The position numbers and the translations under genes were made by a program. Below the pieces are notes generated by a model, which saw only the letters and a program-made list of their open reading frames with translations, made no database searches and was not told the DNA's origin. From NCBI GenBank assembly GCA_963853835.1, contig OY970823.1, positions 5,040,001-5,104,000 on the forward strand: 64,000 nucleotides of DNA, read 5' to 3'. This DNA is from Calendula officinalis. Its lineage: Eukaryota; Streptophyta; Magnoliopsida; Asterales; Asteraceae. Below are positions 26,801 through 36,340 of the stretch, in pieces; within the stretch, counting starts at the first letter, position 1, and each line of letters begins with the position of its first letter.

Positions 26801-29800
26801 TGCTTATTTCACTTAGTTACCTTCATTTTGAGCTTGGTATGGGTAACAATGGTGGTTTTGGGAACCCACCATATCATCTTTGGGGAAGATGAACTTTCAT
26901 GAGTGTAAAACACTCCTTGTGGACTTGTAATCAATGTGTACAAGTTAGATTTGGGATTGATGATGGAAAATCTTGAACTAGGGTTTGAGATTTCCACCAA
27001 GTTGTATGAACTTGGTGGTTGGGGATGTTTAGATGTATTACTTAGTAGCTAGTTATGGATTATAACTAGATTTGGTATTGATATTGATGTTAGGTCAAGA
27101 AGACCTTGAGATTGGAAGTACTTCCTCAATTTGGAAGTAAGGATTGTGTTGTTGAACACAATTGTTGGATACAATTGCTAAGGTGAGTACATGTGATCTT
27201 TCTGAGTACATAGTAAACCATGTTTTATGAATTGAAATGATTTTTGAGTCTTTATTAGATAAAGACTTTTAATAAAGAAAAGATAGAATTGATAGAGCAT
27301 GAGTTTAATTTAATTTAATGTAATTGAATTGAGTTGAATTGTAAATTGATTTGCTTAGTTACCACTAGTATGATTGAGTTGTGATATGGGCTTTGACCCA
27401 AGTTGATGATTTGTTATGTGGTAGCTAATCGATTGGATCCTAGATAACCCACACCAGTTGGGGGAGTTAGTGACTACTACTTGGGGCGGTACCACCCTGC
27501 GCAAGAGTAGTATGTCGAGAAATAGATAACCTGGAAATCGGGGGAGTTTGAGATAACCCGGAAATCGGGGGAGCAAATAGATAACCCGGAAACGGGGGAG
27601 TTTACCTAGATAACCCATATCGGGGGAGTTGTTTCGGGGAGGCCCGTTACGTATGTGTTTGGCTTATGGCAAGCCTTAGAGATTGATTGACTATGTGCGA
27701 TTTGATAATTTATTAATTATTAATTTATTGCAAATTTATTTCTAACCGGGTCTAAAACCCATGTTTCTCACGAGACAATATTTGTCTCACGTACTACGTT
27801 TATTTTGACTATGTACTCAGGTTCGGGAGCAAAAGATTAGGCGGCCCGTAGTTAGCATTTGGATGGATTAGCTCGGTGTACTTATTTAATTCCCTAGACT
27901 ATAGTTTTGATATATTTGTAACACCGGTTTTGATACTTTCCAATTGTTCCAAATGTTTTGTTTAATCCATATTTTCGGATATTATGGATTTTTAATGTTA
28001 AACTTGTTTATTTAAAAAGTTTTAATTGTTTTGAAAAATCGGTGTGTTACACATCTTCTTATCCATTTGATAGGTTAAAATATATCTACTAAAGCTCTCT
28101 TTTCATATCATCTCTTAATAGAAATGATCATGGAGGTCCATCATTTTTACATAGTCTCGAGGAACAAATCTCAACCATTGATCAGTAAGATCTAATGCTC
28201 AGCATTAATCACATATTTTATACATGAAGGGGTATTTTGGTCATTTGGCACTTAAAAAAATGATTTTTTTTATTTTTTATTTTTTATTTCATATTTTATA
28301 ATTTTTTTATATTTTATAATTTTTTTATTTATTATTATTTTTTTCGTTAAAAAATATTATTTATTTAATAATTACGTGTAGTGCTTAATCACATGTGATT
28401 TTAGTGTAATATCACATGTGATTGTATGTTTAATGACATTTGATGTTTTAGTACAATTACATGTGATTCGATATGCAATCACATTATGGGTTATTAATGA
28501 AAAAAAATGATATCTTTTAAAAAAATAAAAAAAAATCTAAAATAGAAGTAAAGACCCTCCTCAATGTACAAAATATGTGATTAATCTTGACCATTACTTA
28601 TAATAAATCAATGGTTAAGATTTGTCCCTTATGACTTCATAAGAAGTAAAGACTTCTTTGAACACAACCCTATCTCTTAATTTTAAAACATATCTTGACC
28701 CGATGAGTAAAGATATAAATAGAAACAAATAGTAAGAAGCAATATTATTACTTTTAATAAAATTAAGAGACATTAAGAGCTATCTTTAGTTTTAGTAAAA
28801 TGTATAAAATATTACATGTCTGTCGTTGACAGGTTTAAATACTACTGTAATTAACAAGTCAAAAAAATAATAATATTTATTGATCACATGTTAATATTTT
28901 AATTCGGAAAAGGTATCAAATATGACACTGGCCAATAAAAGGGTTTGTATCTATAATCTTGTTATGTTTTTTTTTCCTAGTAATATATATCACTTGATGT
29001 GACGTTAACAAACTTCAGTACTTAACTTAAAAACAATTAAATACTTATTATTTTTATTTAATAAAATATAATAATCGGAAGTTAAATATTTGTAAATTTG
29101 TGTCGGTATATAGTGGAAGTAAAAGTGGTCCAGATAACTAACATTACACCTACCACAGCACATGTTAACAATCAATGTTAAATGACAATAATATACCCTA
29201 CAAGAAGTAGTGTTATTTCACATATACCCCATCTCACCATTGGCCATGACAAAGCCATTCAAATAGATGGTCAATTATATTTTTCTATTTTTCGCTGTAA
29301 ATATTTACTAGATAATTAAAATATATAATCAATGTTAAATGATAATAATATACCTTATATGAAAATAGTCACAACAACAAGTAGATCTTATATATCACAA
29401 ATATAGACTCAATCATTCAATACCATTCAATAGAATTATTACAAAAAAAATACCCTCGTCTTAGAGAAGAAAAACGTACACTCAACATATTCATTTATAG
29501 TCTTGTCTAATAGACCTATTGTTAACTATAGACATTTAATAACATTTTTCTTACAGAAAAATAAAATATTACCATCTTAAAGAATAGTTTAAAATAGAAA
29601 TAAATATGATAGATAGGTTCAGGAATTTAGGTGCATGTTATAGTAGCAATATTATGCATTTCTATCAACTACAATGCTACATTTTGTATTTTATTTTAAA
29701 CTATCGCATTTATTTTAATTTTAGTTTAAACAACTATTACCATTCTTTTATTTTATCTAAGTAAATTTTATTATTCTGAAGAATAATTGACGACTAACTT

Positions 29801-32800
29801 TTTTTCTTTTATGTAACAAGTCTTCTTTTTTAGGTATAGGAAAATGCAATATGTATTCTTATGACAATTGACAAAAGTTCAATGTTTTTATGAAATTCAA
29901 CATTTTACTATTTGTACTATTATATCAATAAATTAAGGATAATGATAATTACAGTCCTTTGGGCTGTCAATAAGAAGATAAAAATAATGTAAAACCCGCC
30001 CCCTAAATTTTAAGAACACTACTCTATCCATGAATGTACACGCGTTTTATGCACGTTAGAGACAACTCTTAGGACTGTTATTAATAAAACTTATAAATTA
30101 ATTATTTATAAATTTTATTTATATTATATTTCGTTTTAACATATTATTAGATGCTACCATCTCTCTCTCTTTTTATAGTGAGTCTTTTTTCTTATAGGTC
30201 TAGGAAAGGGTTGTGATTTGAACACCTAACTACTTTGTTCTTTTTAATCAAGTTCCGGATGTGGATTTTTTAATGAACGCTAAGCTAAATGATTGTAGAT
30301 GTAAAAAAAATTCTAAAAAGAGATTACTAATATAATTTTTTAAAGTAATAGAATCATACGTAAAATTTAAAGTAAACATTAGGAACCATTCTTGTAATTT
30401 ACTATATTCAATAAAAACATTTTCCTAATTATTCTTATGCAATCATACATTATTTCTGTTTACCAAAAATAAAATCTTATGATCAAATATTTTGAGTTAG
30501 GTAGAAACTAATTACGTTTTTTGAACGACACGTGAAACACACTGAAAAAGTAGAGGCATTAGAAGTTAGTACATGTGTTTTTTGACTTTTTTCTTCTCCT
30601 CAAAGTAGTTTGGGTGGAGACAAAATTGACAACACTCCTAAAATGTGGGGACTATTTTGCAATAAACCCTCACTACATGTGTGAAAAAATCCAAACATTT
30701 CATCATCACACGTAGTTGTCACCGACAGTAATTTTACATGGTGTTCCTCAGATTTTAAACGTACTGTATCTATGTAATTAATAGTATACTTCTATACAAT
30801 ATCGAGTTTGAAATTTTGAAAAAAACTTTAAAATTGTAATATATAATTAGTTAATTAACTATTTATGAAATTAACCCAAAACTTGTAGCCTAGTGGTATT
30901 AGAGGAAGGTTTAAGGTGTTGCCCACGACCTATAGGTCATAGTTTAAGTCCCGTCGATGACAAATAGGTGAAAGGTTCAAGAGAAGACATATTGCACGTT
31001 GTGTATGTCATTGTATAGGCTCGAATCACTAACTTACTAACTCGACGTTAAAAAAAAAACTATTTATGAAATTAAATCTTTATTTTATTTCTGATCTAAG
31101 AAATTATTGTATGTTATCAATGATTGAATGATAGTAATATTTATGGCGTATAGCCTAGTTGATAAGAACATATGGAGACTCTTAAGTAACATATATCTCA
31201 CGGGTTCAAACCCCATTCCCATGATTTTCAACTACTGGATGACTTAAATAGTTAAATATGTCCCCTATTGCGGTACTATTTGAGGATGGGTTTGATAGGG
31301 CTGGTCGAAGTTGCCAGATTCAATCTTTTGCAAGACCAATAATAATAGTAATTTTTATGTCATAGTATCTATGTAAAAGACTAAAAAGGTATGAATGTAT
31401 ATTATTTTGTACAGTTGACTCATATTTTTATAACCAACTTTTTTTACACTAAGGTTATATATTAAAAAAAATTACATACTACTTCACAATATTATAGATG
31501 ATTCATATGTTAGAAAAAAAGAATATTAAACAGATTTATTTAATAAATTATTAAGTTATTTATCTTTCACCTAGCCGTTAGAGAAATCGTTCTGCTTATT
31601 AAACAAAATGCGTAGAATCTTCACTTTGTAATTATAGAGCTATTTTAAGTCATATTTATTAGATTTCGTGAATATAAAAGTGAAATTTTCAGAAGATTTC
31701 ATGTTAAACCCTTAAGGGTAAAAATAAGCCCTTTGTCTACATAGGTTTACCCGTACCGACTCTGAACGACCCGCAAAACGAGTAGTCACCATATGATTAG
31801 TCGTCTCGCAAAGCAAGTTGGAACACAAGTTACCGAAAAAAGAAATTGCATAAGAATAAATAACGCAACAAGTTTTACGAAAATATTTACCAAATTTCCA
31901 GCGAGCTTGAACAAGGCCGAGTTGGGGATTATGATGAAGAAAGGGGATCGTTTGCCAAAGAAAATCAGGTTCAGGTTGGAAATCGGCATCAAAAATAGCG
32001 ACATACTCGCATTGACTTGCATAATCGTGCTTTAGACCTTCTTTAAGTGCTCCAGCTTTATACCCCTTTCTATTGTCCCTAACTTGGTAGTGTATGTTTT
32101 TACCTTTACTTGCCCATTTTTGACACTCCATCTCCACCAAACCCTATTTAATGTGCACATAAACAAATCATAAGGTAATGTGAAATACAATGCATAATAA
32201 ATACTCTCTTTTTGTTTGAAAAAAAGTCAAAGATAGCAGTGATAAAAATTGAAGGTTATAAATAATGTAAGACGTAACATGACGTGACGGCAGGATCAAA
32301 TCTCAAACTTTGAAGTTAAAACGCGTCATTGCGTATCCTGAGGGTGATTTAAGATGACAATTTTGTACATACAAAGATAGAAACACATAATTATAAATTA
32401 ATAGTTTATCAATCTTTTTCTTTATTTTTGACATATCCAACTATTATTATAATTAAATTATTATATATATTTTGCACATATGCTTCTGCCTTTAATACGC
32501 CTAAAAACATAAATTATGACAGGTAAATATGAGCCAAGTTAGACCGTAGCATACGTCAACTTAAGGCTTGGCAAGCCATATCAAATCCAATGCAAGTTTT
32601 TCAAAACTAGAACCATGGATGAAATGCAATATATTGTCAATAGCCTTTTTTAAGCAATGTACTTGAAAAAGGTAATATTTACTAATATATTACTGTGTAA
32701 ACATAATGCCCGTGCTATTTATTCTTTTACTATCATAAGATTAATGTTCTTAATTAGCCGCTCTCTTATAAGTTATAAGAGAGAGGGGTATGGTGGCGTG

Positions 32801-34594
32801 AGGGATCCAAGCCGGATGCCACCTAAGACCAAACCCACTCGCCACCACACCGTAAGTGGTGTGAGTGAGGGTCCAAGTCGGACCAATGGCTGAATCAACG
32901 AGCCAATAGGGAGGAGAGAGAGTGTTTTGGGGTGTTTTTATTGGGTAAGGGGTATTTTAGTAGGTATAAAAAATATATTTTAAGTTAAGTTATGGTAGAG
33001 GGGTATTTGTGGTTTTGAATGTGAAATGTGAAATAATGATGTGACGCTGAGGTGGCGCGTAGGTGGCATCCGACTTGGTGTTACCACACCTGATGCTCTA
33101 ACATCCCTATAAAACCTAAAAATATATTTTAAATTAATCATATTAACTGTGCATTGAACATATAGCGCTCAGGCATTTTGGCGGCACCCATGGTGTTGTT
33201 TGGCGAGGTATGACAACGTCAAATGATGTTTAATGAGTCTTTAATACATTTACACATGTTTAACGAGAATATGATATTATATAGTAGTATTACTTTTAAA
33301 TCTACTTGACAGACCATGATACCTTTTATCCACTAGACCACTACCTACTGTTAGATCCATCCGTCATCAAGATATGAAAATAATACTCCATTGTAATTGT
33401 CTGTTAAAGTAAGATTGCTAAAATAGAAACAGCTAGGAATGAAATATTTATATTTGAAATTAATATAAAGATAAATATTATGATAAGAACTACGGCAGGC
33501 AGTTAACGAGTCGAGTAACGAGTCGAGTAATTATCAAACTACTTGAGTTTTTGTTTAATAATATACAAGCTCGAGTCGAGGTCGAACAAAAATTAGTGCT
33601 CAATTAGTTTCAAAAGTCGAGCTTAAAAAAACAACACTCAGCTCGACTCGCTCGAAAGCTCATTTAAGTATTCGAATCGAACAGGCTAATCGAGCTTAGC
33701 GAGTCGAACAAGCCGATCGCCCCGAGTTTATATAAAGGTTTTGTGTTCTGAGACTTGAAATACATGTTGGTAATAGGATTTGTACCTATTCGAGTCGAGC
33801 TTATCGGGCTTAAGTTCATAAACGAGCTTTTCGAGTTCGTATATTAGTTTATATAAAAAAATATGGAATCTTAGTATCGAGCTTGAGCTCGAACAATATA
33901 CAAATATTCGAGCTTGAGTTCGAGTTCGAGTTCAATTTTATAAACATATCCGAGTTCGATCCGAGTAATTATTAAAACGAGTTTAGCCAAAATTTCCTGA
34001 TATTCGACTCGACTCAGAGCATTAACACCTCTAGTAAGAATCATAAGATAATGTGTTTATGCATGCTTTGGGAAAAGTGGATGAAATTGTTTATTAACCT
34101 TGATTATCGGATCTGTAGAATCATCAAGAACTTGAATCACAATACGATCAGATGGCCATGAAAGCCCACATGCAGCTCCAATGGAAAGCTGATAAACCTG
34201 TTTACAAAATAAACAAAAAGACTAAAAACAAAAGCAAAAACAAAAAACAAAAACAAAAACAAACCTCTCGTTCATTGAACATTGGAACTTGAACAAGCAC
34301 TAGTGGGTAAGCAGAGTTACCCAATTCAATATCATCTTTGAATGTTTCCCATTTGTAACGCTTCTCTGTTTTTTTCCCAAATAATTTGATGTATCCGCAC
34401 ACAATCCCCATGTAAACCCTCTCGATGAACAACATGATCGACATTGCAAGACAGATAACCATCAAAATGTTCAACAATGGCACCACTAATGGGGCTTTCA
34501 ATAGCCTCCAAATCTCACTAATTTGGCCCGTAATACCATCACGAGTACCCGTAATCGTGTCCGGAAACATTTCAAATGCCGGAAAATTCTCCAT
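11603..34594 (-). CDS. CSLA: Cellulose synthase-like A (glucomannan 4-beta-mannosyltransferase)
   Basis: Family 2 glycosyltransferase expected to polymerise mannan/glucomannan backbones in the Golgi from GDP-mannose and GDP-glucose. Nine exons, all with GT-AG introns: 34265-34594, 34099-34197, 31891-32143, 17032-17142, 16584-16720, 14917-15030, 14592-14791, 14131-14325, 11603-11765. They sum to 1602 nt, 533 codons plus stop, in one frame. Motifs: N-terminal membrane segment about residues 34-70 (ending ERVYMGIV), DD at 135-136, DADFQPEPDF at 195-204 (DXD), TVEDMD at 286-291, QQHRW at 325-329 (QXXRW), then several C-terminal membrane helices. This is the full CSLA/GT2 set, in order and at family length. 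Start chosen because it is the first ATG with the family N-terminus. The 14.7-kb intron 3 contains a complete retrotransposon. Nearest to CSLA9/CSLA2-type proteins by eye; subclade not resolved. No inactivating change seen. Confidence 0.93.
11831..11893. repeat. (TA)n in CSLA intron 8
   Basis: About 63 bp of TA, just inside the acceptor side of the last intron. Confidence 0.9.
11933..12535. mobile_element. TIR element with palindrome AATCACATGTGATT alternating with GC-rich repeats (CSLA intron 8)
   Basis: Imperfect inverted ends: TTTTTATAAAGTTCT near 11947 and AGGACTTTATAAAAATTATAA near 12516. Inside, the 14-bp perfect palindrome AATCACATGTGATT occurs at 12016, 12052, 12244, 12339, 12394 and 12447. 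The spacers change from CCGCCGGCC-type GC-rich minisatellite (12075-12215) to GGTGGT runs (12285-12475). Open frames across it are low-complexity artefacts. Class unknown; termini and AT target suggest a non-autonomous DNA transposon. Confidence 0.5.
12925..13985. mobile_element. Second AATCACATGTGATT-bearing element with internal duplication (CSLA intron 8)
   Basis: The left part (12936-13040) carries the block AATCTAATGGTCAAGATTAATCAC...GGGGTATTTTGGTCATTT. The inverted form of the last words recurs at about 13868-13892. The palindrome or close variants occur around 13213, 13234, 13281, 13300, 13583, 13663 and 13740. A block of about 265 bp (13296-13561) is repeated at 13658-13926, offset about 362 bp. 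No coding signal. Confidence 0.5.
15155..15926. mobile_element. 772-bp TIR element in CSLA intron 5
   Basis: Begins GGGAGCTGATATGCT and ends with its inverse. The terminal repeats extend about 120-160 bp with few mismatches and include TAAAACGTAAAGACAATAAT and CTCTTCGTATGAAATAAA on opposite strands. No open frame. Long TIRs suggest a Mutator-like MITE, but the flanks show no clear 9-bp duplication. Confidence 0.65.
16284..16541. mobile_element. Stowaway-type MITE in CSLA intron 5
   Basis: TA-flanked 258-bp element; ends CCTCCTCTGTTTCAAAATAA and TTTGAAACGGAGGAAG are inverted counterparts. It ends only 43 bp from exon 5. Confidence 0.75.
16803..16937 (+). mobile_element. tRNA-derived SINE in CSLA intron 4
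   Basis: 135 bp between two copies of TATAATACAA (16793-16802 and 16938-16947). It contains an A-box-like ACCTAGTTGTATC near 16817, a B-box-like GGTTCAAATC near 16858 and an A-rich tail. It occupies nearly half of a 311-bp intron, antisense to the gene. Confidence 0.6.
17820..18081. mobile_element. Stowaway-type MITE in CSLA intron 3
   Basis: 262 bp, TA-flanked, ends CTCCCTCCGTCACAC and GGGACGGAGGGAG inverted to each other. Confidence 0.8.
18312..18851. mobile_element. hAT-type MITE in CSLA intron 3
   Basis: 540 bp beginning TAGAGATGCAAA and ending TTCGCATCCCTA, with an approximate 8-bp target duplication (TTCATGAT / TTCATGTT). The interior is dense in GGGTACCCG/CCCGAC words in both orientations, the usual subterminal-repeat style of plant hAT elements. 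No transposase. Confidence 0.7.
18889..19202. mobile_element. Stowaway-type MITE in CSLA intron 3, next to a short (TA)n
   Basis: 314 bp with ends CTTCCTCCGATTCAAAATAA and TATTTGGAATCGGATGAAG. The left flank is a short TA run (18870-18888), the right flank TA. Confidence 0.7.
19564..21377 (+). repeat. 5' LTR of the complete gypsy
   Basis: Starts TGTAACGACC, ends GTGTGTTACA. A GC-rich segment of short inverted words (CTCGCGGCGCGAG and relatives, 19760-19965) stands just before a TATA box (TATATAAA, 19976-19983), presumably the U3 promoter. A minisatellite of about five GATAACCC...GGGGGAG units lies at 20765-20956. Confidence 0.93.
21378..21392 (+). other. Primer-binding site, initiator tRNA-Met type
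   Basis: ACTTGGTATCAGAGC directly follows the 5' LTR. TGGTATCAGAGC is the complement expected for the 3' end of plant initiator tRNA-Met. Confidence 0.85.
21600..26225 (+). pseudogene. gag-pol polyprotein with two in-frame stops
   Basis: One frame from ATG 21600 to the stop at 26223-26225, broken by TAA 22899-22901 (just before the protease) and TGA 25512-25514 (inside integrase, where relatives have Trp). Domains: gag core about 21960-22440; CCHC knuckles CFKCGRFGHKAKDC and CYSCHEKGHYSNVC (about 22660-22775); protease LIDSGSTYSF (22929); RT with FIDDILIF (about 23938); RNase H with YSDAS (about 24378) and TDHKSLKYV; integrase HHCC zinc finger (HPGSTKTY...CATCAQ, about 24970-25075) and core with SDRDARFTS and YHPQTDGQSERT; a chromodomain-like tail ending VKWKHS...NLTWE (about 26110-26150). 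First in-frame ATG chosen. The copy could not make a full polyprotein without readthrough. Confidence 0.9.
26224..26237 (+). other. Polypurine tract
   Basis: AAGGGGTAGATAGT immediately before the 3' LTR, overlapping the end of the coding frame. Confidence 0.75.
26238..28051 (+). repeat. 3' LTR of the complete gypsy
   Basis: Same length as the 5' LTR and nearly identical; TATA box at 26650-26657. Differences include cggcgaga/cggcgcga, agcattgc/caattgc and aaatactt/aaagactt. Confidence 0.93.
28137..28665. mobile_element. TIR element related to the AATCACATGTGATT elements (CSLA intron 3)
   Basis: About 530 bp. Inverted ends of roughly 100 bp: the left contains AACCATTGATCAG...ATTAATCACATATTTT and the right contains its inverse (AAAATATGTGATTAAT...AATCAATGGTT). 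It has the GGGGTATTTTGGTCATTT block of the intron-8 element and three copies or variants of the palindrome (about 28386, 28411, 28459). Inserted beside the 3' LTR flank of the gypsy. Confidence 0.65.
28666..30856. other. AT-rich part of CSLA intron 3, nothing coding
   Basis: No domain, array or TIR pair recognised. A weak reverse-strand tRNA-like B-box word (GGTGTTCAAATCAC as its reverse complement, about 30209-30222) hints at an old SINE near 30150-30310, without a convincing target duplication. Confidence 0.4.
30875..31057 (+). mobile_element. tRNA-derived SINE with long target duplication
   Basis: 183 bp flanked by an 18-bp direct repeat AACTATTTATGAAATTAA (30857-30874 and 31058-31075). 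A-box TAGCCTAGTGG at 30886-30896, B-box-like GTTTAAGTCCCG at 30952-30963, and an oligo(A) tail ending at the right repeat. RNA polymerase III type promoter; no coding capacity. Intron 3 of CSLA, antisense. Confidence 0.8.
31146..31344 (+). mobile_element. Second tRNA-derived SINE
   Basis: 199 bp flanked by ATAGTAATATTTATG (31131-31145) and ATAGTAATTTTTATG (31345-31359). A-box TAGCCTAGTTG at 31151-31161, B-box GGTTCAAACCCC near 31203. A family related to, but not the same as, the SINE 70 bp upstream. Confidence 0.65.
32788..33101. mobile_element. MITE with inverted ends, CSLA intron 2
   Basis: GC-richer block in AT-rich intron. CCAAGCCGGATGCCACCTA near the left end recurs inverted (TAGGTGGCATCCGACTTGG) near the right end, which finishes at GATGCTCTA. 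No frame of interest; exact termini uncertain. Confidence 0.5.
33491..34033. mobile_element. hAT-like MITE rich in TCGAG/CTCGA, CSLA intron 2
   Basis: About 543 bp packed with TCGAG, GAGTTCGAG and CTCGACTCG words in both orientations. The right end reads CATTAACACCTCTA; the left-end counterpart is weak. Possible 8-bp duplication ATAAGAAC / GTAAGAAT (6 of 8). It ends 66 bp from exon 2. Confidence 0.45.
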
Positions 34595-34838
34595 TTTACT
34601 CTGCTTTTCTTATTACAGAAAATGCTCTGTTTTTTCGGGTTGTAAGTTTGATGGTAGACAATGACACAATGTGGATTTTAAATCAAACCCATTTGATTGT
34701 AGAACTGAAGTGACAGTTGTAGTTTTAGGGTTTTGGATCGGAAACAAGAATTTTCTGCTTCTGTGGTCAAAGAAAACAGAAGCAGAAATTGAAAAAGAAA
34801 AACATGATAGAGTGTGAGCAGAATGGGGAGAGGGGATG

Positions 34839-34846
34839 TATTTATA
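34839..34846 (-). promoter_or_regulatory. Probable TATA box of CSLA
   Basis: TATAAATA on the minus strand, about 245 bp before the start codon. It would place the transcription start near 34810 with a 5' leader of roughly 215 nt. No cDNA evidence. Confidence 0.5.
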
Positions 34847-34988
34847 ACGGTAGGAATGTTTATTTATTTTTGTTTTTATGGCTTTGTTTTTGTTTTAATT
34901 GAGTATATCATATTTTAGTTAATATAGATCAGACAATAAGTCAATATAAATCACACAAATTAACTATAAACTCTTCCAAATATAAATA

Positions 34989-35301
34989 TTTCCTTCCTTT
35001 CAAAATAAATAATATACTTTTTATGTTAGGATGTTTTAAAATAATTGATACATTTTGAAACCTATTTTATTTAGTAAAAATTAATGAGGTTCATACTTAC
35101 TAAATATCTCCTTTAATAAAATGAAATGACTCATTACCTTTATTTTTACTTTTAACATCATTAAATTCACTTTAATCAAAATATGTGGGACTCGACGCTT
35201 ACTAACTATCAAATTTAGTATAATTTAACTTTCATTATAATCTTTTGCATAAAAAATGTGAAACTCCAAGTGCATCACTTATCATGAAACAGAGGAAGCG
35301 G
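34989..35301. mobile_element. Stowaway-like MITE upstream of CSLA
   Basis: About 313 bp, TA-flanked, ends TTTCCTTCCTTTCAAAATAA and ATGAAACAGAGGAAG. The interior has the CTTTAATAAAATGAAATGACT block shared by other Stowaway copies here. It starts about 145 bp upstream of the proposed TATA box. Confidence 0.6.
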
Positions 35302-35394
35302 TAAAGATAGATTTTTAAACCAACATGTCATTGTTTTAAATTTTAATGATGGGTAATTAGGGTTGGCAATTCAGGTCGAGTTCGTGGTCACAGA

Positions 35395-36275
35395 TTGGTA
35401 TATCCCCACATTGTCTAACCTTTGACTTAAGCACAAAGTCAACATACTTTAACAATTTCCCTTCTCGTTGAAGATTTCATTAATCATTCATTCCTTCACT
35501 ATCGTCCTTAGTTTATGATCCACCAATAATCATATACTCGGTTCCCAAATTCAAACCTAAACACCCAACTGGTTAAAGTCGCACAATCCGACTATAACAC
35601 TTTTTATTATTCCATTAACCTTTTTCACGTACATACAATCGACACGTTAATCTCTCAACATTCACTAGTCGTTCAAAACGAGAGTCAAAGCCCATCTTTG
35701 ACCGAGTCAACCAATCACAAATTGATTAACTTTGACTTTTGCGTGAAGTCAACCATACTCTTCCAAACTAACAAATTTCATACTCACGGGGCACCATTAC
35801 TAATTTATCACTTCCGGTTCTACTCATCATTGTTTCCTTAACAGTCGTCCCCGTTTTCCCACACCTTCGATTTCTCCCCAATTATCCGAGAGTCGTACCT
35901 TTACATAAGGTCACACCGACCTTTACCGAATCTTGACCATCATTTGGTCACTCATACCATCATTTAGTATTCTTTCAACAATTTTTCATCACATCGATAA
36001 GTTCTATAACTTTTATTCTCAGTCATCGGTATTAGATCTCCTACTGCAACACATTCCACAATTTCATACAAATTCACCATACCTTGGTTACCAAATAATA
36101 ATTTGCTCACTAGGAGTTTCTCTTTCATCCTATCTTAGGAATCGTAGGCATCTCCTACACATACATGACCTAAATGCAACCCGCATTTCAAACCAAATCC
36201 TCATTTACCATAACATAATAGCAATATTCATTAACCACATGGTTCTACATTCATCATATAAACACATAAACATAT

Positions 36276-36340
<65 letters not shown>

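Larger units (their letters stand above)
19564..28051 (+). mobile_element. Complete Ty3-gypsy retrotransposon (Tekay/Del-like) inside CSLA intron 3
   Basis: 8488 bp: 1814-bp LTR, PBS, one gag-pol frame, PPT, 1814-bp LTR. The target site duplication CATCT (19559-19563 and 28052-28056) is perfect. By eye the LTRs differ at about 16 positions (under 1%), so insertion was recent. Domain order is gag, protease, RT, RNase H, integrase, chromodomain-like tail, i.e. a chromovirus. Long LTRs and the tail motif point to Tekay/Del. It lies in opposite orientation to CSLA. Confidence 0.93.
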
